From Zonotrichia leucophrys gambelii (Eukaryota > Chordata > Aves > Passeriformes > Passerellidae), in contig NC_088200.1 in the NCBI RefSeq assembly GCF_028769735.1, positions 74,751,678 through 74,815,677 on the forward strand: DNA of 64,000 nt. Direction: 5' to 3'. Made by a program: the position numbers and the translations under genes. Under the pieces are notes generated by a model that worked only from the letters and a program-made list of their open reading frames with translations, made no database searches and had not been told where the DNA came from. Positions 22,566-35,662 of this stretch are shown here, one piece after another. Position 1 is the stretch's first letter; every line of letters starts with the position of its first letter.

Positions 22566-25500
22566 ATGGTTGATGCCCAAAACAAGCTTTCTTTGGAAAA
22601 TATATCTTATTAAAAATTAGCTCTCCATGGCTGTTGCACCTTCAGGGAGGACTGGAGAAACTGCAGAAATTCCCAATAGAAATAATTTCTAAAGGTAGGC
22701 TGCATGGGGCTCAGGTGTATGTTACTTTCACTATAGCAAGACTCATGTACCTCCAGATACTCTGTTTTCTCTTCATGCTGTTCCCTTTTTCCTTCAGCCC
22801 CCCATTTCTGGGGATGAAGAGAGTCTGACAGACACCATAGAGATTAACAATTCCAAGTGCATATCTATCTCTTGCAGTCTCGTGGTTGATAGAGTTCAGT
22901 GTTTACCCGCCTCTTGTCCCTTTTGAAGGGCATTTCATTTTGGGGTTTTTGCCAATTCCTCTGGGGTACAAGAGGCAGAGTGCCTGGGTTTAGGTTTCAG
23001 TCACAGTAAGGCTTGTGCTCTCCTGGAGAGAGGGAGCAGTGAGGAGCCGCAGAGTGCCCACCTCCTGAAAAGCAAGGACATTATTTAGGTCAGAAGCAGT
23101 GGGAAGGGAACACATTGTGAAATAATGAGCAGTTTTTAACTGTGCTGATCTTGCCAGGGCTGTCTTGAGGCTCCCGTCGGACTTTGCAGATCTTTATCTC
23201 AGGTTTGCTTGTTCAGTTGTTGTTCCCATACATATGTTTTTTTCCCCCAGCTTAGATTGTTGCTTTGTAGTGTGAGGACACCTTCAAAGCTGTGCACCTA
23301 AAGGGACTGTGAAGGATTGGATAGCTGCATGAGAGTCCTGCAAGTGTGGTTTTCATCGCCTTGGAGGGTGCTTAAGACCTTTTCAGTGACTGCAAATCCT
23401 GTGTGGGCTTGTCTTGTTGACCGAGCAGTGGAAAGACTGCATCATATGTACAGGCATGATGGGAACCCCAGGAGATTCTCTGCTGTGTTGGCACTTCGGT
23501 TTCCTTGCTAGAAAGAGACCAGAGGGTGCTGTCAGGGGATGTTGACGTTCTTGCAGCCCAGTGTTGTCAGTGCAGCTGTGTTCGTTCCTGCTGCTCTCAC
23601 GCCCAGCTCTGCTCCTTGAATTCTCACCTGGTGCCTCTGTCCATCCAGCTCTGAGCTCTCTTGCCAAGGATCTTAAATGCCACATAATGCGTGTCATCCT
23701 GTGGTTTTTCTTCTGTATCTTTCCTAATGTTTTCTTTACCGGAATGTTCTGTGTTAGCTCTGCTTACTTTTTCCTTATACATCTTAAAAATTATGATTAG
23801 TCTTGTCTTCATTTGTGAACTCAAAGCTTCTTTTCTCTTTTATTTAAATTACACAGTTCTTCCCTTGTCGTCATCCTGTGGGCTTCATCTGGGCATGAAG
23901 TTGTTTGGTTTGTTTTCCTGTTTGTGCATCCATGTTAAGTGAGATGATACACAGAAGGCAGAATTTAGATCTGAGGAGGACATTTTATTGCTAAGGACAG
24001 GCATTTTTCACGTACACAAAGAGCAGCCTTGACCATGATTTATATTTCTCATTGACTTTAAATAGATGAGTAGTTTTGAACTGCATGAGTTAATCTTACA
24101 CTATGAACCTTTGTGTTATTTGTATTTTATGTTTCCCTGGTGCAGTATTTCTTTCCTGAAGGAATCCAGACCACTGGGAGTAAGGAGTTAAACAGTCTCT
24201 GCTGTTTTATTCTTGATTAGGAATTTTTTTGCAGCTGGTCTTACTTGCAGTTGGTTCTCCTGAACATGCTCTCAGAGATGAGCAACACAGGCAAAACATG
24301 TAGCACCACCGATATTTTTGGGGTTGATGTTCCACCAGTTTGCTCAGATCTTGTGCTGCTCAGAAAAGACGTGTCCCATAAGGAAAATTCCATAAGGAAA
24401 ATTCTGAGTTTAATCAGAAAAATGCCACAAGTTTTAACAGTGTTACAAAGCTGTGGTTGATTACTCACTGAGCTGGAGAAAAATCCCAGAGAGGAGAGGT
24501 GCAAACAGCAGACTTGAAAACTTAGAGGGAAGTGTTGTTCCCTGTGTCTTGCCATTAAGGAACTTTCCTTGTGTTTTGCTGTGGTGTAAGGATTTGCTTT
24601 AAATTTAATGCAGTTCTCACGCAAGAAGAATTAACATTTATAGAAAAAAATCAAAGCAGTGCAGTGCCAGAAGGAGCCACAAAATGCGTTGTACATGCTA
24701 AAACTATTAACTGATTTTAATACTAAAAATATAAAGAACGTCATCTGGTCTGAAAGAGAAGACTGACCCTCAGTTAATGTACCACATTATTTCCAAAGCT
24801 GTTGAAAACTTGAGTGGCAAACCACACAGTTTTCCTGAAATTTTCACTGTCTCCTGGGAAGCAAGGCACCCTAGCCAGCTGTGCCTGGACTGATCTTGCT
24901 AAAAAGAGTATTTGTAGGACACTCCAGCCTACCCAAGGTGAAAAATTAAACTTCTTCAAAAGATGCATGACAAAGGTATGAAAAAACTTGTTCTGTTGCA
25001 CCTAAACATGACTTCAGTTTTGTTAGCAGTGCTGTTATAACCACTTCACATAAATTTATGGGAAATTCCCTACATAGTACTGAATTCTGAGATAAATGAT
25101 GAGCTGTCCTGTTTGGCTACATTTTTATATCCCAAAATGTGTATTACTGTTAAGTTCTTTATAAGTGGGGTTTGCTTCTTAATGCAGCAGTTAAAATTCT
25201 GCAGACGCCTTCGTTGTGGGAGTAAAGGCCAGTCCAGTCATGCTTTATAGTAAGAGTACATTTATAAATTGTTTATAGAGGGCTAATAAATAATTAATGT
25301 CTGTTATTAAACAGGTTACAGGCATGAAGAGTGTGTATTATGTATGGCAATAAGCACACAGTAGAAGGTGTTAAAGACAGTGTTTTGTCTAACTGCTGCC
25401 CTAAAATCCATAACAAATGACCCTTTGTTAAAATATATATTAAACATCTGATTTACTCAATGCAGATTTATAAATACTTTATAGTTAGTACTAAATATAA

Positions 25501-26976
25501 TTCCAGGACTTGACTCCAGCCTTCTAGTAAAACTCTGCTGAGGAGAGAATGGCTTTTGGAGGTGAAATTGAAATCCAGAGCTGTGAATGCCTGGTGCTGT
25601 GCTGAAAAGCTGTCTTCTTGTCATGTACTAATGAAATAATATTTAAAAAAACTAATGTATGTTTTCTAAATAGACACAGGACCAAGTCAAGCATCATTCA
25701 TTTGGAAGATAAAGCAGAGTATTTCAACTAAGTACAAGATTTAGATTCAATCTCAGTTTGAGTCACGTTGAGAGTAAAAAATGGTATTCCTAATGAAAAA
25801 TAATTTCTGAGTTTAAACAGAAAGTTACATTTTTTTTATTTTTGGTTTTAATGCAGCCATCTACTGATGCAAATAAAAATGTTGCATTTAACGCAGACTT
25901 TGGTATGTATGTACAATTTCTTGTGAGATCTGTTTCTGGTTTTACTTTTGAGGAGAGAGAAACTTTTGTAGATACATTATACATAGTACTGAATTAATAT
26001 GACAGATATATTGTGAAGCTTTTTTTTTATGCATAGATCTTTGTGGTATGCCTTTCCTTGTCCTTTTATCTTTGATGGTAGCTGGTTGGTTTTGTTCATT
26101 TCAGGTATACTCTGTTTTTGTCTGTTTCAATCTGTCTCCACTAGATGTGAGACAGGACTGAAGGATATTCACCACTTAGCTGAGAGCTGAAATTTTTGTG
26201 GTTTTTTTTACTCTGTTCAATATCAAGTGAACAGTTAATGCAGAAACAGGAGAGTTCTGTAGTAAATCATAAGTGTTGGTTTCCTTTTCATGTTAATGCT
26301 ATTCACTGCAAGTTTAATACCTTTTTCTTCACTCAGAATTTTTGCAGTTGTTTAGAATCCTTCATCAATATTTCTTTTTGAAAAAGAGCGTATTAGAGTT
26401 TGATTCACAATTTTTCTTCATAAAAGCTTTATATAGCATAAACATAGTTTCACTGAGATTTGAACATTATGCATTGTAAAACTGAAGTGGTCTGAAAAAA
26501 TCTAGCCTCTACCTTTCTGTGTATAAAAGATGAAACAGGGAGGCATAAATGGATTTATTTGTATATGCTGATAAAAATATATAGTTGGTAGAAAGAGGAA
26601 AAGGTTCTTAACAGGCTTTAGTTCATCAGTTGGTGCTGGAAGTGGGTTTTGCAAAATCTTTGGTGAGAGTCTTGGGAGATCTGCCTGCCCTGTCCCAGCC
26701 CGGCAGCACAGCAGAGCTGCAGGACGAGCAGCAAGTCCCTTCCCCTTCCTTCTGCAGGCAGCAGCCTCGTTGAAGATAAGCAGCAGCAAAGCAGCCCCTG
26801 CTCTCTGCTGTTTGTAATTCCGACTTCTTACACCCAAATCTGCTTTCGAGAGTTTCCAGAGTAACTCAAGATTAGTTTTTCTTTTGCTGCTAAGAAACAG
26901 GGAAAATGAAGAAAGGAGGAGGAGGATAAAGGCAATAAATGAAGCATGGAATAGCAGTGTAATTATTGCAGTGTGC

Positions 26977-27110
26977 TTGGAAGTGCCCAAGGCCAGGTTG
27001 GACAGGGCTTGGAGCAGCCTGGGACAGTGAAAGGTGTCCCTGCCCATGGCAGGGGTGGCACTGGATGGGCTTTAAGGTCTCTTCCAACCCAAACCATTCC
27101 ATGAATCTGG
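26977..27110 (+). mobile_element. CR1 LINE, truncated 3' end
   Basis: The sequence runs through the characteristic avian CR1 tail. GGAAGTGCCCAAGGCCAGG is followed by TTGGAGCAGCCTGGGACAGT, then a GTCCCTGCCCATGGCAGGGG block, and it ends CTTCCAACCCAAACCATTCC. Only about 134 bp remains, the usual 5' truncation for CR1. The terminal octamer is degenerate. It lies in intron 1 in the sense orientation, with no reverse-transcriptase coding left. Confidence 0.88.
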
Positions 27111-30100
27111 TACTCTGTGGGTGTGCTTTTCTGGCTTAAGAGCAGAATCTCTTTAATACCACATAAATATCTCAAGTCGATTCCAGGTGCTGTGTAAACA
27201 GCATCCTAAATACAAATATTTGCTGAATCTTAATATTCTATTCATATTTAACTGAGAAGTGGAAAACACATGGAAGTTGTGCAAGTTTGTTTTTTTTTAA
27301 TGAACTTTTCTGTGTCCTCGAGCAGTTCAATCAGAAATCTTTAAAATGTCACTGAGGAGAAATGAAAAATTGTGCTCAGGCAGAAGTTTGCTCATGAACA
27401 AAAAGCAGACTGGTGTTTATATTTATTTAAACATTTTTGAGTTCATTTTGAAGGTATATTATTTTTGCACTGTTATTACAGAGGATTTTTACATGAAATG
27501 GTTCATCACTCATGATATGTTGGAAAATATTTCTGAAACTCTCCTTAGAAAAACTGACCAAAGTTGTTGCATGGAGCTCACCAGTATTTTTAATCTGTAA
27601 ACCTTTGGCTCCATTAAGACATCTTCACTATCTTTGTCCTTTTGGTCACAAGCTGAGAGTTTTAAGTCCTTTGCTATGCCTGGAGTGGCACGGGTGGTGC
27701 TTGGAGTTGTTGTGCAGTGGCTGTGGTCAGTATTGGCTCAGTCAGGTATGTTAATTTTAATTGGGCTGCAGTGTTGGGGCACATCAGCTCACTGAAGTGT
27801 ACATTTTAGAACCTTAAATTGTCTGGCTGTGAAGAGCCCATCCGGATTTTTTTTTTTCCTTAATTTTTTTACCATTTTTTTTTCTTCCCCTCATTTTTAT
27901 TCTGCCCCTCCCCCCTTTTAACCTAATTTATTTATAATGCTTATTTTTACTTTTCAGTGGCAACTTCTGACATCCTAAAACCTGTCTATGCCCTGTTGAA
28001 ATCTCCTATTTGCCTATCTACCTGCTGCAGAAATTGCATTTTGGCAACGTGACATTGACTTATGTCCTGCATTTCTTGTCCTGCCTGTCTCTGGTTATCC
28101 ATGAAGTTAACTTAGTAACTCAATCCAGTTTGGATTAGAGTACTCCAGTAATACATACTTAAGAAAATAAAGAATTTTCTATTTTCCTCTGTAAACCACG
28201 TGTAATGCAACCCTTTTTTGAGCTGAGTAAGTCGTGTACAGAAATGCATTTATAACTATTAAGAGTAGAACTACCAGTCTGAATTGGGCCCCGCACATGG
28301 TAGAACTGGAGTCTTTTGCATGCTTATGCCCTTTAAATTTTGATTTAGAATAAGTGCGCAGCTGGAGACTGTGTGACAAATGTTTTGCCTCTTTTCCCTG
28401 TTTCATAAAAAAACCACCTCTGTGTCAGTTCTTCTACCAAACATCAGCTATCAGTGCAGAATCAAATACTTCCCATCCATTTTCTTTTGTATCTGGTTTC
28501 TTCCTTTCAAACACTAGTCAGTGGTAACAGTTTGGAGAGCTAGCATTTGAATTTTCTAGACTGTTATCAAACATTTGATAGTAGAAATTCAGTTCTGCAA
28601 GCCTTTATTATTGCTGAGGTTTTTTAAAGTATGGGGATTTCTAATGTGTGGATAAACTCTTTGTGCACCTGATTTTCAAGTACCTTCCTCTCGTTGCTGG
28701 GATTCTTTGTTTGGAAAGTATTCTTACTATAAAAAGATTGTGGGAGGATATAGAAAACCACTATGGCTTTTTTATGCATTTCAAAAGGAAGGTGTTTCTG
28801 GTAACTTCCAGTTCAGAGTCTAAGAAAATTATCTGTAAAGTTGTAAAATACACATATTTGAGTGTTGAACTCAAAGCCATGGGTGGTGGTTTGTTCCCAG
28901 GAACAGCAGCACAGCTCCCTGTTTGGGGGGGAAACTTGAATGTTGTTACTTGATGCAAATGTTGAATGTTGTTAATATTGATACATGATTTTACTTTCTT
29001 CATTGCTGTGTTAGTCTTTTCTTGGATCACTGATGAATTTTTGGATGCAGCCAGAGTAACCTCATACTATTTCCTATTTGCCTTCCATTGATACTTGCAT
29101 CAGTTTTTAAAATTTAGCCTGATGCACCTCATGCTTGTCTTGCACTTCTTTTCTCCAGGTTATTCTCTGTGTTTTTCTGAAGAAAGCCTCTCCACCAGTA
29201 CCCTGAATTTCTTTGACTGTAGAGGTCTGATAGCTTCACTCTTATCATTTCAGAATGATAACCTCTCCAGAAGAAAATTTTACTGCTTCATAATAGGTCA
29301 TACAAATTACTTTCCACCATTACTTTTTAGGTCGATACTCAGGGAATTTCATCTTGTGTGTCACCATCCCATATGATTCCCCTAAAATTCATGAGGCGAC
29401 TCGTTACTGTCTCTTCAGGGCGTCCTACCAAGCTCTCAGTGCAGAGTTTGCATTTTACAGTCTGTGCACATAACTGGAGCATGCAGTGAGTAGGGGGAAT
29501 GGCACAGTCTGCATTTAACATCTGCATCTGGGTGTTACCAGGATCTGCTGTAAAAGAGGAATAAACTCTTTTGGCCAACATCAGTGATGACACTTAGGAG
29601 GGAGACCAGCAGTCCAACCCTAAATATCCTGGGGGTCTTTGGACAGGGTATTAAATGTACATTCTCTGAGAAGGGCTGGGAAGGCTACCAGCAAAACCAT
29701 GTCCTTGTAGGAGCCAGATGCTCAGAAACACTGATTTCTTTGTATGAATGAAAATCAAATTAGGTGCTGCTTGCTCAGTGAGGCCGGTGGGCACTGCATG
29801 TCCAGGCAGTGCTGATCCAGCTTATCCTTGGGGAGCTGCTCTGTGCATTCCTGCTCCCTCCTCCTCCTCCTCAGCCTTCTCCAGGGGATGCTGTAGGCTG
29901 CTGTTTTCTGCTCAGAGCAAGCAGCTGCTTCAGGAACAGCTGTAATATTTTCAGATGTCATATATCAATGAGTAATTCTGTGATTTTAAGGCTTTAAAGT
30001 TTGCATTTTGGTGAGGACTGTGTCTCTGCTTTGCTCTGTGATTGTGATTCTCTCCATGCCAGCTCTGTGCTGCTGCCTTTGCTTACTGCCAGGTCATGGC

Positions 30101-31138
30101 ATTAAACTCATTAAATACAGGAAATTTTATACCAGGGACAAAATACCATGTAAAAACCCATTACTATCCCATTGAAAGCAGCAGGGAACACCAAGGTTAC
30201 CACCTTTACTATCAGGAAGAGGTGGAACCTCAAGTATTTTTATTAAAGTCTCAGCTTACACTTTAAAATGTATTTTGTCAGGTAGCTATTTTTTAACTGC
30301 CATTTGGAATATTTTATAATTATGGTAAGTTGTGTAGTTTATATGGGTTAAGCCAAAGAAACTACTTAGAGACTTTAAAAATCAATATGTTTTCATAAAA
30401 TGAATTACTTTTTTTCCCTAACCATGGACCAGGAAGCCAGTGAAACTGCTGGAAATCCTGAGGAATATATATGCCAAACATAGGTGAAAAAATGACAGTT
30501 TTAAAATTTGAAATTCTGGAGGTCATCAGGAAAACTTGCCTTTTGATAAAGTATTTGGAAATTGATGGAAATTGTCCCAGTCAGGTTGGAGCCTTCAGAA
30601 GAGTGTTTTGATTCTTCAGTAGTCTGGATGTGTAGTAATTTCTACGAGCTGAGAACTGAGACAAAAAACGAATATGAAATTGAGCCAGAGTCAGATAAAA
30701 GCAGTGTGGGGAAGGCTGCAGTGTGACAGCACAAACCAAGGCATCCTTAGGTGATGAAAATACGTAAAGCCATGCAATTAAGTGCTTGTGGGGGAGAGTG
30801 CAGACACTACCAGGCACACATCTCTGATCTTTCCCAAAAGATCAGTGCACACCAAATATCTATTCCGTGTTTACTTACACACTGGTGCTCAACTTAACGT
30901 GTGGTTGGAAATGGCTGTGCCAGTGTTTGAAGTCTGCAGGAGCTCAAGTAGCAAAAGTGTGTGAAATGAGGACAATACATACCCAAAAAAAAGTGAGCTG
31001 CAGGTGTGTGGGTGAACTGAAAAACCCTGCTGGTGTTTATTGTGCTATCAGAGCAGTAACCAACGGGAGGGTGGCCTCACTTCAGGAGACCAGTTTTTGG
31101 GACATCCTAAATCTCAGGTGAGATGAGTAGAAAAAGAT

Positions 31139-31230
31139 TCTATCTATCTATCTATCTGTCTATCTATCTGTCTGTCTATCTATCTATCTATCTATCTATC
31201 TGTCTGTCTATCTATCTATCTATCTATCTG

Positions 31231-31273
<43 letters not shown>

Positions 31274-31278
31274 GTCTG

Positions 31279-31313
<35 letters not shown>

Positions 31314-31446
31314 GTCTATCTATCTATCTATCTATCTATCTGTCTGTCTGTCTATCTGTCTGTCTATCTATCTGTCTATCTATCTATCTGTCTATCTATC
31401 TATCTATCTATCTATCTGTCTGTCTATCTATCTATCTATCTATCTG

Positions 31447-31489
<43 letters not shown>

Positions 31490-31750
31490 GTCTGTCTGTC
31501 TATCTATCTGTCTGTCTATCTATCTGTCTATCTGTCTATCTATCTGTCTGTCTATCTATCTATCTGTCTGTCTATCTATCTATCTGTCTATCTATCTATC
31601 TGTCTATCTGTCTATCTATCTATCTGTCTATCTATCTGTCTATCTATCTATCTATCTATCTGTCTATCTATCTATCTGTCTGTCTATCTATCTATCTGTC
31701 TATCTATCTGTCTGTCTATCTATCTATCTATCTGTCTATCTATCTATCTG

Positions 31751-31829
<79 letters not shown>

Positions 31830-31830
31830 G

Positions 31831-31873
<43 letters not shown>

Positions 31874-32108
31874 GTCTATCTATCTGTCTATCTATCTGTC
31901 TATCTATCTATCTATCTATCTGTCTATCTATCTATCTGTCTATCTGTCTATCTATCTATCTGTCTATCTATCTGTCTATCTATCTATCTGTCTATCTATC
32001 TATCTATCTATCTAATCTATCTATCTATCTATCTAATCTATCTATCTATTTATCTGTCTATCTATCTATCTATCTATCTGTCTATCATCCATCCATCCAT
32101 CCATCCAT
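31139..32108. repeat. long (TATC)n/(TGTC)n array = (GATA)n/(GACA)n, Bkm-like
   Basis: From 31139 to 32086, about 948 bp consists of TCTA tetramers interspersed with TCTG tetramers, roughly 237 units kept in register. There are two AATC slips near 32014 and 32034 and a TATTTATC change near 32048. It passes into five or six ATCC units (about 32087-32108) and then AT-rich sequence. Read on the other strand it is GATA with GACA, the composition of the Bkm satellite originally described from snake sex chromosomes. The array lies in intron 1, about 3.5 kb before exon 2. The open frame across it (a Ser-Ile-Tyr-Leu cycle) is a by-product of a four-base repeat with no stop. Confidence 0.97.
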
Positions 32109-34610
32109 ACATACACATATAAGTAAAAATAAATACATATGTACATACACATATATCTATATCACAAATATATTAAAAATACATGCTTAGGAACAAATTA
32201 TATTACCATATAAATATGCTAAAAACAGGGAGAGAGAAGGAGCAAAAAATTACGGTCAGTATGACCAAATAGGCCAGAAAGTGTGGTTTGGCATATTAAA
32301 TAAACTTCCTTAGAAGAATTGATTACCAGTGTTTGTTGAAATTTGGTAAAACCAGCTTGCCTTCAGGAGCCTTGGAGCAGGTTTTAAGGTACTGAATTAG
32401 TGGAGTCAAGAAAATTTGTTCAGTAAAACCCCGCTTCAAATACATGCTAAGATTCAGTGCTACTTGCTCTTGTTTTAGAGAATGGGATTTGTAATTTGAA
32501 TGTGAGATGAGTGAGGATTTGAAATGAAATATGAATTTGAACTGAAGTCTAGAAACATTCTTGAAAACAACAGAGAAGCTACTTCTCTGAGCAGAGTAGT
32601 AATTTGGGAATGCATGAGGTCTTCTGAAACATGGAGAGTAACATTTAAGATCTCTTCTATGAAGTTGCTTTTCATTCTTGCTCAGCTGCTTCACTCAGAC
32701 TTACAATTATGTATGGATATTGATTTTCTAGTTCTTTAATTACTGTTTTGAACCCACCAAAAGTTAAATGGATGATGTGCCATATGCTAAACTCTCCATA
32801 CAGGAAGAGTTTTCAAAAAATTACGTCTTAACAATCTAAAAATGCTATAAATATATCTTGGTGATGCTCAGATCTGGAACATTCCCATTATAGATACTTT
32901 ATTTTTTTACATCCAGCATCAGATGTTAGCAGCATAAAGGCTCTTGGTGACGGAGGAAGTGGTGGGAACACTTGTGTGATGTGCAGTCTTAGTTTTTGCT
33001 TTGGAATTGGGTGAGTTCTCCATGTTTCCATCAATGGAAACAGCGCTGCAAGGCTTGAGTTGTAAGTTCTCATTAAGCTAATTGCATCTCCCCAACCTTA
33101 AAATGTAGGAATGCAATTTCCACGGCACAGTTAGAGGAATTACTGTTTATTTCCTGGTAGTATTCTGATAAATGCTTGACTTGAACCACTTAAATGGTTC
33201 TTTTCTGTGGAATCCAGTAGCTGCTTGTGGGATGTAGGAATGCCTTGTCCAATTAGAGCAGGAACTTCAGGCAAAGTGCACCAGGTTAGCAACATGAGTC
33301 AGACAGTAACCTTTTTTGTTTGTTAATGGAGTGAATGCATCATCAGGGTACAGATGAATGTGTGCTCTAATTGTCTTGGCAGGGAGGGGGGAGCTCTGGC
33401 CTGTGTCATGTCTTTAACAGAAATTACTGCAGCATTGTCATAAATTGATTGGAAATATTTTTTCCTCACATTACTCATGGGATGTCAACAAGTATGCAAA
33501 TGTGAAAATTCGACATATGTCTGCTTGCTGCTTCTGCACGGTTTCTCACACCAGTTTAATGAGTAAAAACTGTCTTTTTTTAAAACGTCACTTCAAACTC
33601 AAGTCTTTTGGTGTTGAAGACCACCTCACTAATACTTCCTTAGTCTTGTGACAGGATGTGAAATAGTTCATTAATTTGTTCATTGCACACGCTTGAACTG
33701 TAGCTTGGTTTTTGTCTTTGCTGTTCCTCGCCTGTCGTTAGAGTTTGTAATTTTGGTATTCCTCCTTGTTACACAATGTTGCACCTTTTTGGGCGTCTCT
33801 TTGCCTTTCCCCAGCGTATCAGTTTCCCATTGATCCTTCCTTGTAACACAGGGAAACCTCTTTTGATCTCTGCGGTGAATGCATTTATTTCGGAATGAAC
33901 CCATAACGTAGTTACATTCTGTAAAGGCTTTCTGAGAGCACAGTAACCAGGGCTGGGGCAGCCATACAGACCTAGCAAGACAAGGGGTTATTCTGTGCTG
34001 TGCTCTTTAAAGCATAACTGGGTATTCAGGATGTATGGGCTGTGGCAGAAAAGCGTTTCTTCTCTGTCTCTTACATCTGTCTTAGATTTAGTCTACAACA
34101 TTTATTGCTTAAAATTTGCATGGAAGTTGAACTGAGAATTAAGTCAACTCTTAAGAAATGCTCTCTCCTCACAGTACTTAGAGAGTTCAAACTGAAAGTA
34201 GTCACATGTTTGAAATATATATATATTTAATTTGAGAAAAAAGTACACCTTTGCTTTTGAAGTTGGACAGAGAGTAAAGTAATATGTGTATGTATTGCAT
34301 GCACAAAGTACAAACAACTAGTGAAAACCATTTTTGGGGAAGATCTCTGAGATTTTAAAATTTCACACTTGATAGGTCATTGCAATAATTACTGCTCCAG
34401 CAGAGCCTTGATGACAGTGATCACAGAGAACATGGCATTGGGTTTTGAAGAGGAAGACAAGTCCTCTCCCTCTCTTCTTTGTGTAGCTGTCTACAAGTTT
34501 TTGAAAATTGATAGGGAGAATTTTTAAAATAAGCATTGCTGTGTATTACTACATGCATTCAAATATATTTAACTTCTTAGAAACAGTGCAGCTAGCAAAT
34601 ATAAAAGACA

Positions 34611-34937
34611 TCCTCCTTCTCCTTCTCCTCCTTCTCCTCCTTCTCCTCCTCCTTCTCCTCCTTCTCCTTCTCCTTCTCCTTCTCCTTCTCCTTCTCCTTC
34701 TCCTTCTCCTTCTCCTTCTCCTTCTCCTTCTCCTTCTCCTTCTCCTTCTCCTTCTCCTTCTCCTTCTCCTTCTCCTTCTCCTTCTCCTTCTCCTTCTCCT
34801 TCTCCTTCTCCTTCTCCTTCTCCTTCTCCTTCTCCTTCTCCTTCTCCTTCTCCTTCTCCTTCTCCTTCTCCTTCTCCTTCTCCTTCTCCTTCTTCTCCTT
34901 CTCTTCTCCTTCTCCTCCTCCTCCTCCTCCTCCTCCT
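34611..34937. repeat. 327-nt purine-free pyrimidine tract, (CCTTCT)n hexamer
   Basis: No purine occurs on the + strand for 327 nt. The centre (about 34661-34890) is a near-perfect hexamer array of about 38 units. It is flanked by CTC/CTT variants and ends in (CTC)n. The tract is in intron 1, 652 nt upstream of the exon 2 acceptor, so the pre-mRNA carries a very long CU-rich stretch. The frames reading poly-Leu on one strand, and poly-Arg or Glu-Lys on the other, are artefacts. Confidence 0.97.
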
Positions 34938-35589
34938 GGACAGCCTGGAGGCTTGCAGACAGACAAACAGGAGGCTCTGGGGAGTCAGCTGGAGCTGTGG
35001 CAGTCGTTTGTAGCTCTGCTGCCATCAGAGCCCAGGTCTGGATGAATTTCAGGATCTGTTTTCCATTTGCTGCAGAGCTGTGGTTGTTTGGCCATGCCGT
35101 GCATCAAGGCTGCCATTGCTTCTCCTGATGCAGCCTGAAGTTTCCATGTTTTTTGGAAAAACCACAGGGCTATTTTTCAAGAGTGCTAACAGCTTGACAC
35201 ATTCCACATGCTAAAAAAGCTGACCTGGAAAAGCAATCAGTGACGCTGTATGAATATATTGTATTTACAGTAAGCGTGCTCACTCAGAGCAGCACTGGGT
35301 CACTTGTTAGCTCACTGGGCACTTGTCCAAATATTAAAAATGTTGACATTAAGTAATTTGGGGGCTTAATAATGTTTTAATTAATGACTATTTAAACACC
35401 TCTGGTCAGATTGACCTGCATGTCTAGTTGAAAAATTCTGGTAGAGGTAATAGATTTGGCACTTCATTACTTTGTGGTTTGTGGAAGGCAGTGGGGCATA
35501 TCTCAAACTTGTGATAATCCTTTATTTCTGAAGTAGAGGAGCAAACAAATGCACAATTCTAAATATTGTCCTTTCTGTTTATTTTTCAG

Positions 35590-35662
35590 ATTAGCACTGT
35601 ACGTATATGAATATCTGCTCCATGTAGGAGCACAGAAATCAGCTCAGACATTTTTATCAGAG
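35590..35662 (+). CDS. SSBP2: SSBP2 coding exon 2 (LisH/LUFS helix pair)
   Basis: The exon is 73 nt. It is preceded by a pyrimidine-rich tract ending tttttcag and followed by gtgagtt. Its first base completes the Lys codon begun in exon 1. It then reads [12 protein letters not shown] and [12 protein letters not shown], residues 21-44. This is the core of the LisH dimerisation motif within the LUFS domain, invariant in the SSBP family as I recall it. The LisH helices mediate homodimer/tetramer formation and help form the LDB1-binding surface. The exon ends in phase 0. No residue is missing or altered relative to the remembered mammalian sequence. Confidence 0.97.

Larger units (their letters stand above)
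4574..35589 (+). other. SSBP2: SSBP2 intron 1 (31 kb, phase 2)
   Basis: The intron begins with gtgagtg and ends with a pyrimidine-rich tract and cag. It splits a Lys codon. Most of it is AT-rich sequence with no recognisable gene on either strand. Long stretches (about 6.8-16 kb, 16.1-18.6 kb, 21.2-26.9 kb and 27.1-31.1 kb) show nothing beyond scattered homopolymers, except the CR1 fragment near 22.5 kb. The features that stand out are the T-rich tract after the CpG island, a (TA)n run, an AT-only palindromic tract, a CpG-rich patch near 21 kb, two CR1 fragments, the TATC/TGTC array and the pyrimidine tract near exon 2. A large first intron is usual for this gene family. Confidence 0.92.

Noticed and set aside
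31123..32190. Long open frame of 355 codons with a Ser-Ile-Tyr-Leu cycle
   Set aside because: It is created by a four-base repeat that has no stop codon in any forward frame. It has no domain, and its start lies just before the repeat by chance.
34661..34890. Perfect mirror repeat for classical triplex (H-DNA) formation
   Set aside because: The hexamer CCTTCT read backwards is not a rotation of itself, so the tract is homopyrimidine but not a true mirror repeat. Only imperfect triplex pairing is expected.
34508..35128. Long open frames reading poly-Leu on + and poly-Arg or Glu-Lys on -
   Set aside because: These are translations of the CCTTCT hexamer tract. All frames are open because the repeat has no stop, and the flanks show no coding features.
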